From Scalesia atractyloides (taxonomy: Eukaryota > Streptophyta > Magnoliopsida > Asterales > Asteraceae): a DNA stretch of 64,000 nt. A program made the position numbers and the translations under genes. The stretch is taken from NCBI GenBank assembly GCA_947069175.1, contig CAMTDV010000003.1, positions 83,093,014 through 83,157,013 on the forward strand. The letters are read 5' to 3'. The first letter of the stretch is position 1; each line of letters opens with the position of its first letter. Positions 24,101 to 36,100 of this stretch are shown one piece after another. Below the pieces are notes generated by a model. The model searched no databases, was not told where the DNA came from, and worked only from the letters and a program-made list of their open reading frames with translations.

Positions 24101-27100
24101 TCATTCTCAAACCCTAATCGGCCAATACTGCCGATCTTCAACCTCCAACGTTGGGATATTCAGACAACATTTTTACATGGTGATCTTGCAGAAACGGTTT
24201 ATATGCGCCAACCACCAGGCTTCGTTGATCCCAACAAACCGGATCATGTCTGTCTACTTAACAAGTCTCTTTATGGTCTTAAACAGGCACCTCGTTGTGC
24301 CTGGTTCAACAAATTGTCTACCACTCTTCTACAGTTGGGATTTCATGGGTCCAAAACGGATCCCTCGTTGTTCATTCTCAACTCCTCGGGCTCACTTATT
24401 TATCTTCTTGTTTATGTTGATGATATTATCATCACCGGGAATGATTCCAACACTATTACCAACATTATTGGGCGTCTCAATTCTCTTTTTGCCCTTAAAG
24501 ACTTGGGTCAACTTCATTATTTTCTTGGAGTGGAAGTTATTCACAAGAATTATGATCTTGTCTTATCGCAACGAAAGTACATTGCTGATATACTGCATCG
24601 GGCTGGTTTGGCAAATTGCAAGCCCGTCTCCACCCCCATGAGCACCTCTCATGTGCTCCTTCCTGATGATAGCCCTTTACTTGATGATCCCTCTCGTTAT
24701 AGGCAAACCGTTGGAGCTCTTCAATATGCTACTCTTTCTCGACCTGACATTGCCTTTGCCGTCAATCGGGTTTGTCAATTCATGCATGCTCCTACAGAAA
24801 ATCACTGGTCCGCTGTCAAACGTATATTGCGCTACTTGAAAGGCACGACCAACATGGGTCTTTGGATTCGTCATAACACAGGGTATCGTTTACAGGCCTT
24901 CTCTGATTCTCATTGGCTCACTGATCTTCGGGCCTTTTCCGATTCTGATTGGGCTGGTTGTCCTGTCGACCGTCGCTCCACGGGGGGATTTGCCATCTAC
25001 TTGGGCTCTAATCTTATCTCTTGGTCGGCTAAGAAGCAGAAAACAGTTTCTCGCTCCTCAACAGAATCAGAATACAAAGCCATTGCTGACACCGTTGCTG
25101 AATTACTTTGGCTCAAATCTCTTCTTCGTGAACTCGGGTTGGATAGTGGAGCTCCCACTCTTTGGTGAGACAATCTTGGTGCTACATATCTCACTGCTAA
25201 TCCAGTCTTCCATGCCCGCACCAAACATGTTGAAGTCGATTACCACTTTGTTCGTGAACAAGTCTCACAGGGCAAACTTAATGTCAAGTTCATCTCAACA
25301 GGGGATCAGATTGCTGATATTTTCACAAAGCCGCTGCCTTCACAGAAGTTTGATTTTCTACGATCCAAGTTACAGATTGCTGACCGCCCTGAACTTGCGG
25401 GGGAGTATTAGACCGAAATTATATATTAGTCTGTTATTTTTGATTTAGTTTCCATAGTTATCTTTTCCTTATTTATCTAGGTCTAATAGTCTCTATATAT
25501 TGTCTTGTATCATTCTATTATTCATCAATAACAATTACCAATTCTCTTTAGTGAGTTTGATTTCCTATATGTATGTAATTTTCTGATGACAATTTCTTGC
25601 AGGTTGCAGCGTCACACTTGGATACTGTTTTGGATAAACTTAAAGAGATTCTTGACAATGTTGGGGAAAGTATTTTCCAAAGGTAATGTGCTAACAAGAT
25701 TATCTATTTTCATGAGATTGAAAGGTGATGGAATTATCTATTGTTGTTTAACTATATATTATCGTTAGTCTTAACAATGTGAAATGGTTTGAATTGCAGA
25801 TTTCTATCCTTCTTCTCTGATAAAAGTAAGATGCAAGATTCTGATGATATTCACGCTGCATTGGCTCTAATGTATGGATATGCTGCAAGATACGCTCCGT
25901 CAACTGTAATTGAAGCCAGAATAGATGCACTTGTGGTAAGCTTTCATTATCTTCTTTCATGTGTTCATGTTATGTGGAAGATTAATTAGGGTTTGGTTAC
26001 TAATATGGAGTTTTTTTCGTATATTTTATTTCGCCATTGACTTGTAACTGCTTTCTTCAGGGAACTAACATGCTGTCTCATCTTCTAAATGTACGTCACC
26101 CTAGTGCGAAACAAGCTGTTATCACTGCCATTGACTTATTAGGTTGGTCAAACTCTTACAAATGTTGTTCTGTTGTACTAGATATAATACTCTATTTTTT
26201 TCGTTTTATTTTATTCTCTTATTTATGCTTTAGAATATATGTGATAATCCTTTAAAACAGCAAAACTTGTTTGTCACACCTTAAAATATTTCAAGTGTTA
26301 AATTTTGCCGATTTGTAAGACAAATTGTTGTTGGTAATGCAGGACTTGCTGTCATTAATGCTGCTGAAAGTGGTATATCATTCCCATTGAAAAAAAGAAA
26401 ACCAGTTGCTTGACTACATATTAACTCTAATGCGTCGACATGACGAAGAAGGTTTTTCTGATTTGAGTGTTGACCTATTACGCACGCAGGTTTTCAACTC
26501 CCGTTATAGTTTCATTATCTGCAATTAGTTATTTACCTTGAAGACAAGTTGTTATATACTTATATGCTAAATATTTTTATTTATGTTTCATGTATTTTAG
26601 GCCCTTGCTTTAAGTGCTTGCGCTACTTTAGTATCTGTGGATCCAAAGTTGACAACTGAAATGCGCAACATTGTCATGAAGGTGCCAGTTTTAACTGTAT
26701 ACAGTCTATTGAGTAAAATGCCATTTTCGTCCCTGAGGTTTTGCCAGTTTTGCGACTTTCGTCCAAAGGTTTGTTTTTCCGCATTTAGATCCAAAAGGTT
26801 CAAAATCTTGCCATTTTCATCCAGCTCGTTAACTCCATTCATTTTTCTTTGTTAAGTCAGGAGTAATTTTGTCTTTTTTGTTAACTTCAAGGGCAATTCA
26901 GTCTTTTTCACTTTATGTACAAGCATTTAAAATACCCTTACTAAATAAAAGTTAAGTCTCTCCTGACTTGAAGTTAACAAAAAAGACGAAAACACCCCTG
27001 AATCAACGGAGAAAAATGGATGGAGTTAACAAGCCAGATGAAAATGGCAAGATATCAAACCTTTTGGATCCGGATGCGGGAAAACAAACCTTTGGATGAA

Positions 27101-30100
27101 AGTCGCAAAATTGGCCAAACATCTGGGATGAAAATGGCATTTTACTCTAGTCTAATCAAGTCCCATCAATTTCCTCTGTTTTTCTATTAACTATTGTTTT
27201 ATTTGACAGGCTACCTTAGGTTTTTTTGCTTTGCCAAACGAACCTGCTGATGCTGTCAATCCTCTTATTCACAACCTTATCACTCTTTTGTGTGCAATTC
27301 TTCTCACGAGGTATTATGAAGTTGATGTATTTTCATAGCACATTTACATACTATATTTGAATTTTTTGTATTGTTTAGCGGTGAGGATGGAAGAAGCCGT
27401 GCGGAGCAGCTGTTGCATATCTTGAAACAGATTGATCAATACGTTTCTTCACCTCTTGACTATCAGAGGAAACGAGGTTGTCTTGCGGTTTATGAAATGC
27501 TGCTGAAATTTCGGGCCCTTTGTGTCACTGGTTACTGCACTCTTGGTTGTCAGGGAAGCTGCACGCACATCAAACAAATTGATCGCACCTCACGGTTTAA
27601 TGTTGCTAATTTGCCATGTGAGTTCAACTTTAAACTATCTTTTTCTTCCAGTTTTGCCTAGATGTGACAAGATGAACGACTTGGTGCATTGGGTGAATAT
27701 GATATGTCATAATGGGTTTCCTTTTGAACAAATAATTTTACTATAGACGGTACGTGGGACCAGGTTTACACAAAACACTTGCTTTCACACCTATTTGTTT
27801 TTTTTTTACGAAATCATTAATGTGTACAGTATGATTATTTTTTTTTGAATAAAACTAGAATTAAGCCCCCCCCTCCGCGTTGCGGCGGGGGTGTGAAACC
27901 TTGCCAAATAGCGCCAATGCCACACCACCACCAACGACCACCAACACTCTGTCGACCTAGGACCCATGCGTTGCGACAAATCTGTCAAATGGGGAAAATA
28001 TACGTAAAAACATTGAACCACACATGCACGTTGCGCCGTGTTGACTCACAAAATTTTGAACAAAACGTAAAAACGTTGAACCACACACGCACGTTGCGCC
28101 ATGTTAACTCAAAAAATTTAAACACGAAAAATTTAGAACCGAAATTTGCGATAGATGAAAGTAAAAAAGTTCTAAGGTTAAATTGCAAATAATGAAAAGT
28201 TTTAAGGAAGCTAAAAAACAAATTTTGTGAGGGTTAAAATTGCAAAAGATGAAAAGCTTTGGGTTAAAACTAAAAAATCATTTTTTTTCAAAAAACCCCC
28301 AAAGCATGAGGTATAACCCCATCATGCATAAAAATGTTGCTAATTAAGTGTGTAAATGATTTACGAGGTTTTATGCGTTAAGAACACACTTTGGGGGACA
28401 TTCGACCCACATGACCCATTTCATTTCAAGTTACTTTATTTTAACTGGTTGACCCGTTATAGATTAACATTACCCTAAATGATCCATTTGTAAGTAACCG
28501 GGCCAAAATATGCCACCTTTAGTTTTTGCAATATTCAGTAAATCTTTGTACCTTTTATGGGCAGCTGCATTTCTTTTGCCAAGTCGAGAAGCTCTACATT
28601 TGGGTGATAGAGTCATCGCATACTTTCCACGTTGTGCAGACACAAATTCTGAAGTCAGAAAACTTTCTGCGCAGGTCAGTATTTTTTACACTAATACCGA
28701 TAGAATTTTACGTTGCGTGTTTATGCATGCAAGTACAACTTTTTTGAGTCGGTTCTTGCACCTTCCTTTATTCCATGCAGATATTAGACCAGTTTTTTGA
28801 TGTATCTCTGTCTCTTCCGAGGCCTGCAGCTTCAAATTTTAGCACACCTATTGAATCTTCCTATGCTGCTTTGTCATCCCTTGAGGATGTTATAGCCATA
28901 CTAAGAAGAGTAAGTTCATATAATCCTTATATGGTAATAAGTTTTTTATTTATTTATTTCTAGTTTGCATAGCCGATATACTTTTTTGTACACATGAATT
29001 GTTAGAAGATGGATTTGTGTCCCGTTAGGCTCATTTTGCATCCTGTAATTCTACAGTTAATATAAATCTAACATTTGAGTAAAGTACACAGATAGTCCCT
29101 GTGGTTTTCCACAATTTTGGATTTTGTCCCTAACTTTTCAAAAGTACACGTATGGTCCCTGTGGTTTACACTTTGTAACACATTTAGTTCCCAGACAACA
29201 AATCTAAAGGTTTCAGGAGGTCTAAGTTAGGGACTAAATGTGTTACAAAGTGAAAAACGTAGGGACTAAATGTGTTACAAAGTGAAAAACACAGGGACCA
29301 TCATCATCATCATCATACTCAGTATATCCCACCAATAGCAAAGCTAAGGTAGGGTCTGAGGAGGGTAAGATGTAGACAGCCTTACCTCTACTCCGTAGGA
29401 ATAGAGAGGCTGCTTCCAGTTAGACCCCCGGCTCGATAGTAGTTTGCATCAAGCCTTGGACATAAGGCACATAACACTCAGCAATTGAGACAAACGCCGA
29501 TTGGTGCATGTACCCCCTTGTCTTTCGGCTATCAACGCCACCACATGATGCATGATTAACCCATCCCCCTCTTTTAACGTTATTTTCACGAAATTAGTAA
29601 AATAACGTTAAAATTAGTGCACTTTCACTTTTTCCCCTCGAGTGCCCACACATATATACATTATATGAGCATACCGCAAGCGGGGTGTATCCATGTACTT
29701 TTGGCAAACCACTGGGATGCGTGTACTTTTCGGAAGCTAGGGACCAAATCCAAAATACCATAGGGACTATCCATGTACTTTACTTTTAACATTTTTATAT
29801 ACAAGTAACATTTTCCTTTTTTCATAAAAGTTATCATTCTTGAAAGCTGGTTTTAGACCTGTAATATGACCTAATTGGGACACAAAACATATTTTGATGA
29901 CCCGAATGTACACAAAAAGTACGCAGACTAAAATGGAAAAAAATAAACAAGTATGTTGTTATCTTAGGCGCACACTCACACACACCTGTATGTATGTTCT
30001 TTTGTTTTCTGACTTACTTTGTATGATTAGGACACATCTATCGATCCTTCTGAAGTATTTAACCGTGTCATTTCATCTGTTTGTATATTGCTGACAAAAG

Positions 30101-33100
30101 ATGAGGTAAGACTACGCACACATATCAATGTGTGTGAACTCTTGTTTTAGATGTAAATACGAAAGTAATCTTCATCACCTAGCATTTATTGTTCTTGGTA
30201 ATTAATGCAGCTGGTAGCTACACTTTGTGGTTGTTCTGTAGCTATATCTGATAAGATTAAGCCATCAGCAGAAGGTGGTGTACAAGCAGTCATTGAGTTT
30301 GTTACTAGAAGGGGAAATGAGCTGAACGAGACCGATATATCAAGGTCATTAACGTGCACCTTTTAATTAGTGTTTTTAATTGTGCACAGTTTCATTACAT
30401 GGATAATTCTGTGTTTTTTTTACAGAACGGCCCAGTCTTTGCTTTCTGCTGCAGTTCATGTGACTGAGAAATACTTACGCCATGAAACACTTGTTGCTGT
30501 ATCCTTTTTCTCATGCAAACAGTTTCAATTTTTTTTGACTATGGGGTTTTTTGGATCTGCCTTTTTTGACTATTGTTCTTTTTAGTCCTTTTATTTCTTT
30601 GACTTTTTAAAGATTTCTTCTCTAGCTGAAAATACCAACCCGAGAGTTGTTTTCAATGAAGTGTTGACTGCTGCAGCAAGAGATATTGTCACTAAGGATA
30701 TACTTAGAATGCCAGGTGGTTGGCCAATGCAGGATGCATTTTATGTAAGTGTTCATTAACGTTAAACTAGAATATATAAGGGATAGTAATCAAGTTTTAG
30801 GAGTGAAGTAATTAGGTCACTTATAAGAAGTATTGTTTTAATCTGGTCATTCAAGTTTATTTTGATGTTCTAATCCTATATATTTTACCTGAATAGCAGG
30901 TCACCAAGCCTACAGGGCATTTATTTAGTTTTTTTAATTATATGATGACATGGCTTAAAAATGATAACATGGATTAAAAAATTGCATTTTTTTAATTGCG
31001 AAAAGTTTTTAAAAAATTGCTGGGAAAAATTTTAAAATAGTTTCAAAAAAAAAAAAATTTAAAAACTTCGAATTTCTTTTAGAAAATCGCGAAAAATTTA
31101 AAAATTTGCGAAATTTTTTAAAAATTGTGAAAATTTTTGAAAAACTGTTTTTTTTTTGTAATATTGCGCATTTATTTTAAAAGATTGCCCAAAATTTCAA
31201 AAAATTGCAAAAACTTGTTAGTTGATTTTAGCTTTTTAAAATTTTTCGCATTTTTTAAATCTTTTCTCAGTTTTAAAAATTTTCCCCTCATCGATTTAAA
31301 TTTTTCGCAATGTTGAAACTTTTTCGCATTTCTATTTAAATTTTTCGCTTTTTTTTTAAATTCCAAATATTTAACAATTTTTTTTAGTTTAATCCATGTC
31401 ATTTTTAAGTCATGCCATCATATAATAAAAAAAGGAAAAATAAAAGAAATGCCATGTAGGATTGAATTACATGATATTTAGGTAAAATGTATAGGATGGA
31501 AACACCAAATTAAACTTGAGTGACCTGATTGGCACAAAATTTTTTATGAGTGACCTGATTTGAAGAATCCTGAAACTTGGTTACTATTTTACAAAGTTAA
31601 TCATTCACCAAAGATAAAGCTTGCTTTTATTTTTTTTTTTCTGTTAGGTTTTTTCTCAGCACAACGAGCTTTCATCATTATTTCTGGAACACTTGATATC
31701 TACTCTCAGCCACACACATGTACATAGAAGCGACACAGGAAAAGGAGACCACGCGGGGGATTCTGGTGGGGCCCGTGTGGAGAATGAGATCCTGCAAGCA
31801 GCTATTGTTGCTTTGACGGCCTTCTTCAGGTCTTCTTCTTGATGCGTTAACTTAATTTCAAGTTGTTTTGTGATGTGACTTTTGTTTAAAATTTGCTTCT
31901 TCTGCAGAGGAGGTGGTAAAATTGGTAAGAGAGCAGTTGAACAAAATTATGCGTCGGTTACTGCGATACTTATTCTTCATTTAGGAAGCTGTCATAGTCA
32001 AGCTATCTCTGGGCAGCATGAGCAACTACGGTAACTTCTGTGTGTTGGTTCTATGTTAAGTTCTCAAAGTGATAGTAAATGGAGAAAACAAAATGCCATT
32101 TTCGTCCCTGAGGTTTGGCCAGTTTTGCGACTTTCGTCCAAAGGTTTGTTTTTCCGCATCTGGATCCAAAAGGTTTGAAATCTTGCTAGTTTCATCCGGC
32201 TGGTTAACTCCATCCATTTTTCTCCGTTAAGTCAGTGGTATTTCTGTCTTTTTTGTTAACTTGAAGGACAATTCAGTCTTTTTCAAGAGTATTCGGTCTT
32301 TTTACATAAAGTGAAAAAGACCGAATTGCCGTTTAAGTTAGCAAAAAAGACGGAAATACCTGAGTTAACAGAGAAAAATGGATGGAGTTAACGAGCCGGA
32401 TGAAAATGGCATGATTTCTAACCTTTTAGATCCAGATGCGGAAAAACAAACCTTTGGACGAAAGTCACAAAACTGGCCAAACCTCAGGGACCAAAATGGC
32501 ATTTTACTTTGGAAGAAAAAAAGCGCAATTAACTTTTATTTTTTATTTACGTAATGTATTCTTTTAACCATGTAATGCAACATATGTACCAGTTTTTACC
32601 ATTTTTTAACCAAAATATTCAGTTCTAACCATGTAATGCAACATATGTACCAGTTTTTACCATTTAATGCAACAAACTACACTGGTAGTAATATGTTAGA
32701 TTAAATGGTTAAAAAAGTACGTTGCGTATATTAATAAAAATTGAATAGTACGTTGCATTTTTCTTGCAGTTTGCCCAAAGATAAATATCTTTTGCATGCT
32801 GACAATGTTTTGAGGCTGAATTTTCTCTTTATGTGTTAATCTTAAATTGCAGTACGCTTCTTATAGCATTTCAGGCATTTTGTGAATGTGTTGGAGACCT
32901 TGAAATGGGAAAGGTATTTACTTTTTGATAAATGTAGCCTAATTGCAGCATTGATAGGTGTGTTGTCCATCTTTTTTTTATTTTTTTTTTTCTTGATGAT
33001 CAGATTTTGGCTAGAGATGGAGAACACAATGTTGACGAAAAGTGGATCAATCTCTTTGGTGATTTAGCTGGTTCTATTTCCATAAAAAGACCTAAAGAGG

Positions 33101-36100
33101 TAGAAATTATAAATGTTTTCTTATTTTTCGTTACAACAAATTAAATGCTAATGTTTTCCATATATGTTTCTATATATCTTAGTTATTGCTCAAAAAAGTA
33201 TTGTGTAATGTTCATTTTATTGATATTGTATGTGATTTTTTTCTATCTTTTTTTATTCAGGTTTCAGCAATATCAGTTATTTTAAGTAAATACTTGAATC
33301 AGCCTGTGAGATTCCAAAGAGAAGCCGCAGCAGCAGCATTGTCTGAGTTTGTACATCACATGTATGTACGCCAAAACATTTGACCTTATTTTAATGATTC
33401 AAAATGCAGCGAATAGCGTTACATTCCACCAAAAATAATTTTCTACTAATATTTTTTAATGCAGCAATGAAGGATCTGGTTCGGTATCGGAGGAAATAGT
33501 TGAAGCATTGTGTCGACACATGTCAGATGATTCTCCTATGGTCAGGCGTCTTTGTCTACGCGGACTCGTGCAGATACCACCTATGCATATTACTACATAC
33601 ACAAAAGAAATTCTTGGTGTGATATTGGCCTTGCTCGATGACTCAGATGATTCAGTTCAATTGACTGCAGTCTTGTGCTTGCTTTCGGTATATTATTCTT
33701 CTATATTTGAATCAACATTTTGTTGGAATTTCATTGTGAATTTATGTTTGTATCTCAACTGTGATAGATTCTTGAGCTAGCACCAAACGGTGTGGGGCAT
33801 GTTCTCCTTAATTTGTGTGTCCGGCTTCGCAATCTACAGGTGAATTTTTAAAGAGTAATTTTTTTGATTATGTAAAAAGATTACGTGATTTGATTATGTT
33901 TGATATTTGAAAGTTTACTTTCTTTCATTATGGATGAATTGTGGTTTATAAACAGCTCTCCATGGACCCGAAGATGAGAGCAAATGCTTTTGCAGCGTTT
34001 GGAGCGTTAAGTCACTACGGTTCTGGACTACGTGACTCGTTTCTTGAGCAGGTTTCTTATTGACTTTTAACAGGCTGTTTGACCCATCTAAAAAGTTACC
34101 TATTTTGACTCGTTGTGCAACCTGTTACTTGTTTCAGGTACATGCTGTTTTGCCACGTTTGGTCCTTCATCTTCTTGATGATGAATATATCTGTCCGACA
34201 AGCTTGCCGGGTAAGTTTCCTCAGGCGTCTCACATTATGATTATAATTATAAATATTATTAAAACACAAGTTAGGGTTACTCTAGTGTCCGTCACATCGG
34301 CGCTACAGTAACTTTTTTTTTTTTGTTTTTTTTTTTACTTTAACCCTTTAACTTTCAGTTTCTACACTTGCACCTCCTTAACTTTCAAAAAAACTTTATG
34401 AAATGTCATTTTGACACCTCGAGTTTTAAGTCCTTATTTTTATATATGTGTGTCCGTATAAATTCAAGTTAGTTTACGTCTCGACGTAAATTTTTCCGGG
34501 TCAAATAGAATATGTTTTCGTGCATATTTTTATATCGTTCTCAGTTGGTCTAGTTTTGACGGAAATGCTGTTAAAAAACGAGTCTGGTCAAATATAATAC
34601 GTTTTCATTAGACGTATAAATTTGGGTTGCTTTACATTTTGATGCCGCCGCAACGCGGTACCATCCTTTCACTTATAAAATACGATTTTCTTACGTTTCG
34701 ACGTATATTTTTTAAGGAAATAAGTTGGGTCAAATATAATACGTTTCATGCTAATTTTTATGTATGTTTTCAGTTGGTCTATGTTTTGACGTAAATTTTG
34801 TTCGGAAACGAGTCGGGTCAAATATAATACGTTTTGATTAGACAATATAAATTCGCTTTACTTTACGTTTCATGCTGCCGCATTATTAGACTATGTCGGC
34901 TAATAGTTTAGTTAATTTATTAATATTCCTAATTGTCTAGGGTATCAAGATGTAATTAGTATCTTTATATATTTGGTTGTAATTCTCTTCATAATACAAC
35001 ATACGAAACCCTTTCACATTCTGATTACCCTTTCACATTCTGATTTGGTATCAGAGCCAAATCAGGCTCAACCCTAAATTGCCGTTCCCTATTCTGCTGC
35101 CTCCAACGCAGATCATCATCATCCTATTCCAGCCAAATTGCAAATCAATCCTATGGCAGCAATATTAACCTTCTCAAACCAAGAGAAAACCACTCACAAC
35201 TCTCATAAATTTGCCTTTACTCTCAAACCTACAAACTATGGTTACTGGAGATCAATGATTGAATCTTTTCTTACCTCACATAATCTTTTTGGTTATGTTG
35301 ATGGAACTATTCCATGCCCGGAACAGAAAGTTACAGTTGAAGCCGCTACAACCGACAACCCTAGTTATTCCCCGTGGATCTCCAACGATGCTCATATTCG
35401 GACCCTCATCATATCCACTGTATCTGAAGACTCTTATCAACATGTTCAAGGTAAGACTTCTCGTGAGGTTTGGCTCTCACTAGAACGGGCTTATGCGCCT
35501 GTCACTGCATCTCATGAATTTACTCTCAAAAACCAACTACTCAGAATCACTCAAAAAGGTGATGAAAAACCGGCAGACTATCTTTGTAGGGCTCAAGAAT
35601 ATGCAACAGCCCTGGCTAATATTGGAGAACCAGTAAAAGACAAAGATCTCGTTATGTTAACTCTTGCAGGGCTTCGAGAAGAATATAATGGTCTTAAGGG
35701 TAACCTATTGGCTCGGTCACCCCCGGTCTCTTTCAACGAGATTCATGCCCTTCTTTGTGACCACGATTACCTCATTACCACCACCCTCAACAGCAATCCA
35801 AAAGCTTTCTTTGCTGCACCACAGCAATTCTCGGCTCCTGCACAACAGTTCTCGGCTCCTACACAACAGTTCTCGGCTCCTGCCCCTGTATCACAACAGT
35901 TCTCGCTTCCTACCCAACCCACTCTTGATCAACTACAACAGCAACTTCAGAACATTCAGCTGATGGCCTCTCAATTCGGTCAGCAACTAAATCCAAGACC
36001 CCAAGCTTATTATGGATCTCGATCTTTCAGCAACAATCGCAGTGGTCGGAACTCCCGTGGAAATTCTCGTGGTGCTTTCAATCCACGTTCAAGAGATAAT

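Larger units (their letters stand above)
23916..25562 (+). mobile_element. Ty1/copia element B, internally deleted, intron 24
   Basis: Sense to SGR6. LTRs 23916-24074 (159 bp) and 25406-25562 (157 bp), both starting TATTAGACCG. Perfect 5-bp target duplication TCCTA at 23911-23915 and 25563-25567. The primer-binding site TGGTATCAGAGCC is at 24075-24087 and the polypurine tract TTGCGGGGGAG ends at 25405. Gag, protease, integrase and the N-terminal part of RT are missing: about 60 bp after the primer site the sequence jumps (near 24140) straight into RT. The two LTRs differ by small indels (TAGT, AACAAT-type) and at least one substitution, so it is older than element C. Confidence 0.9.
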
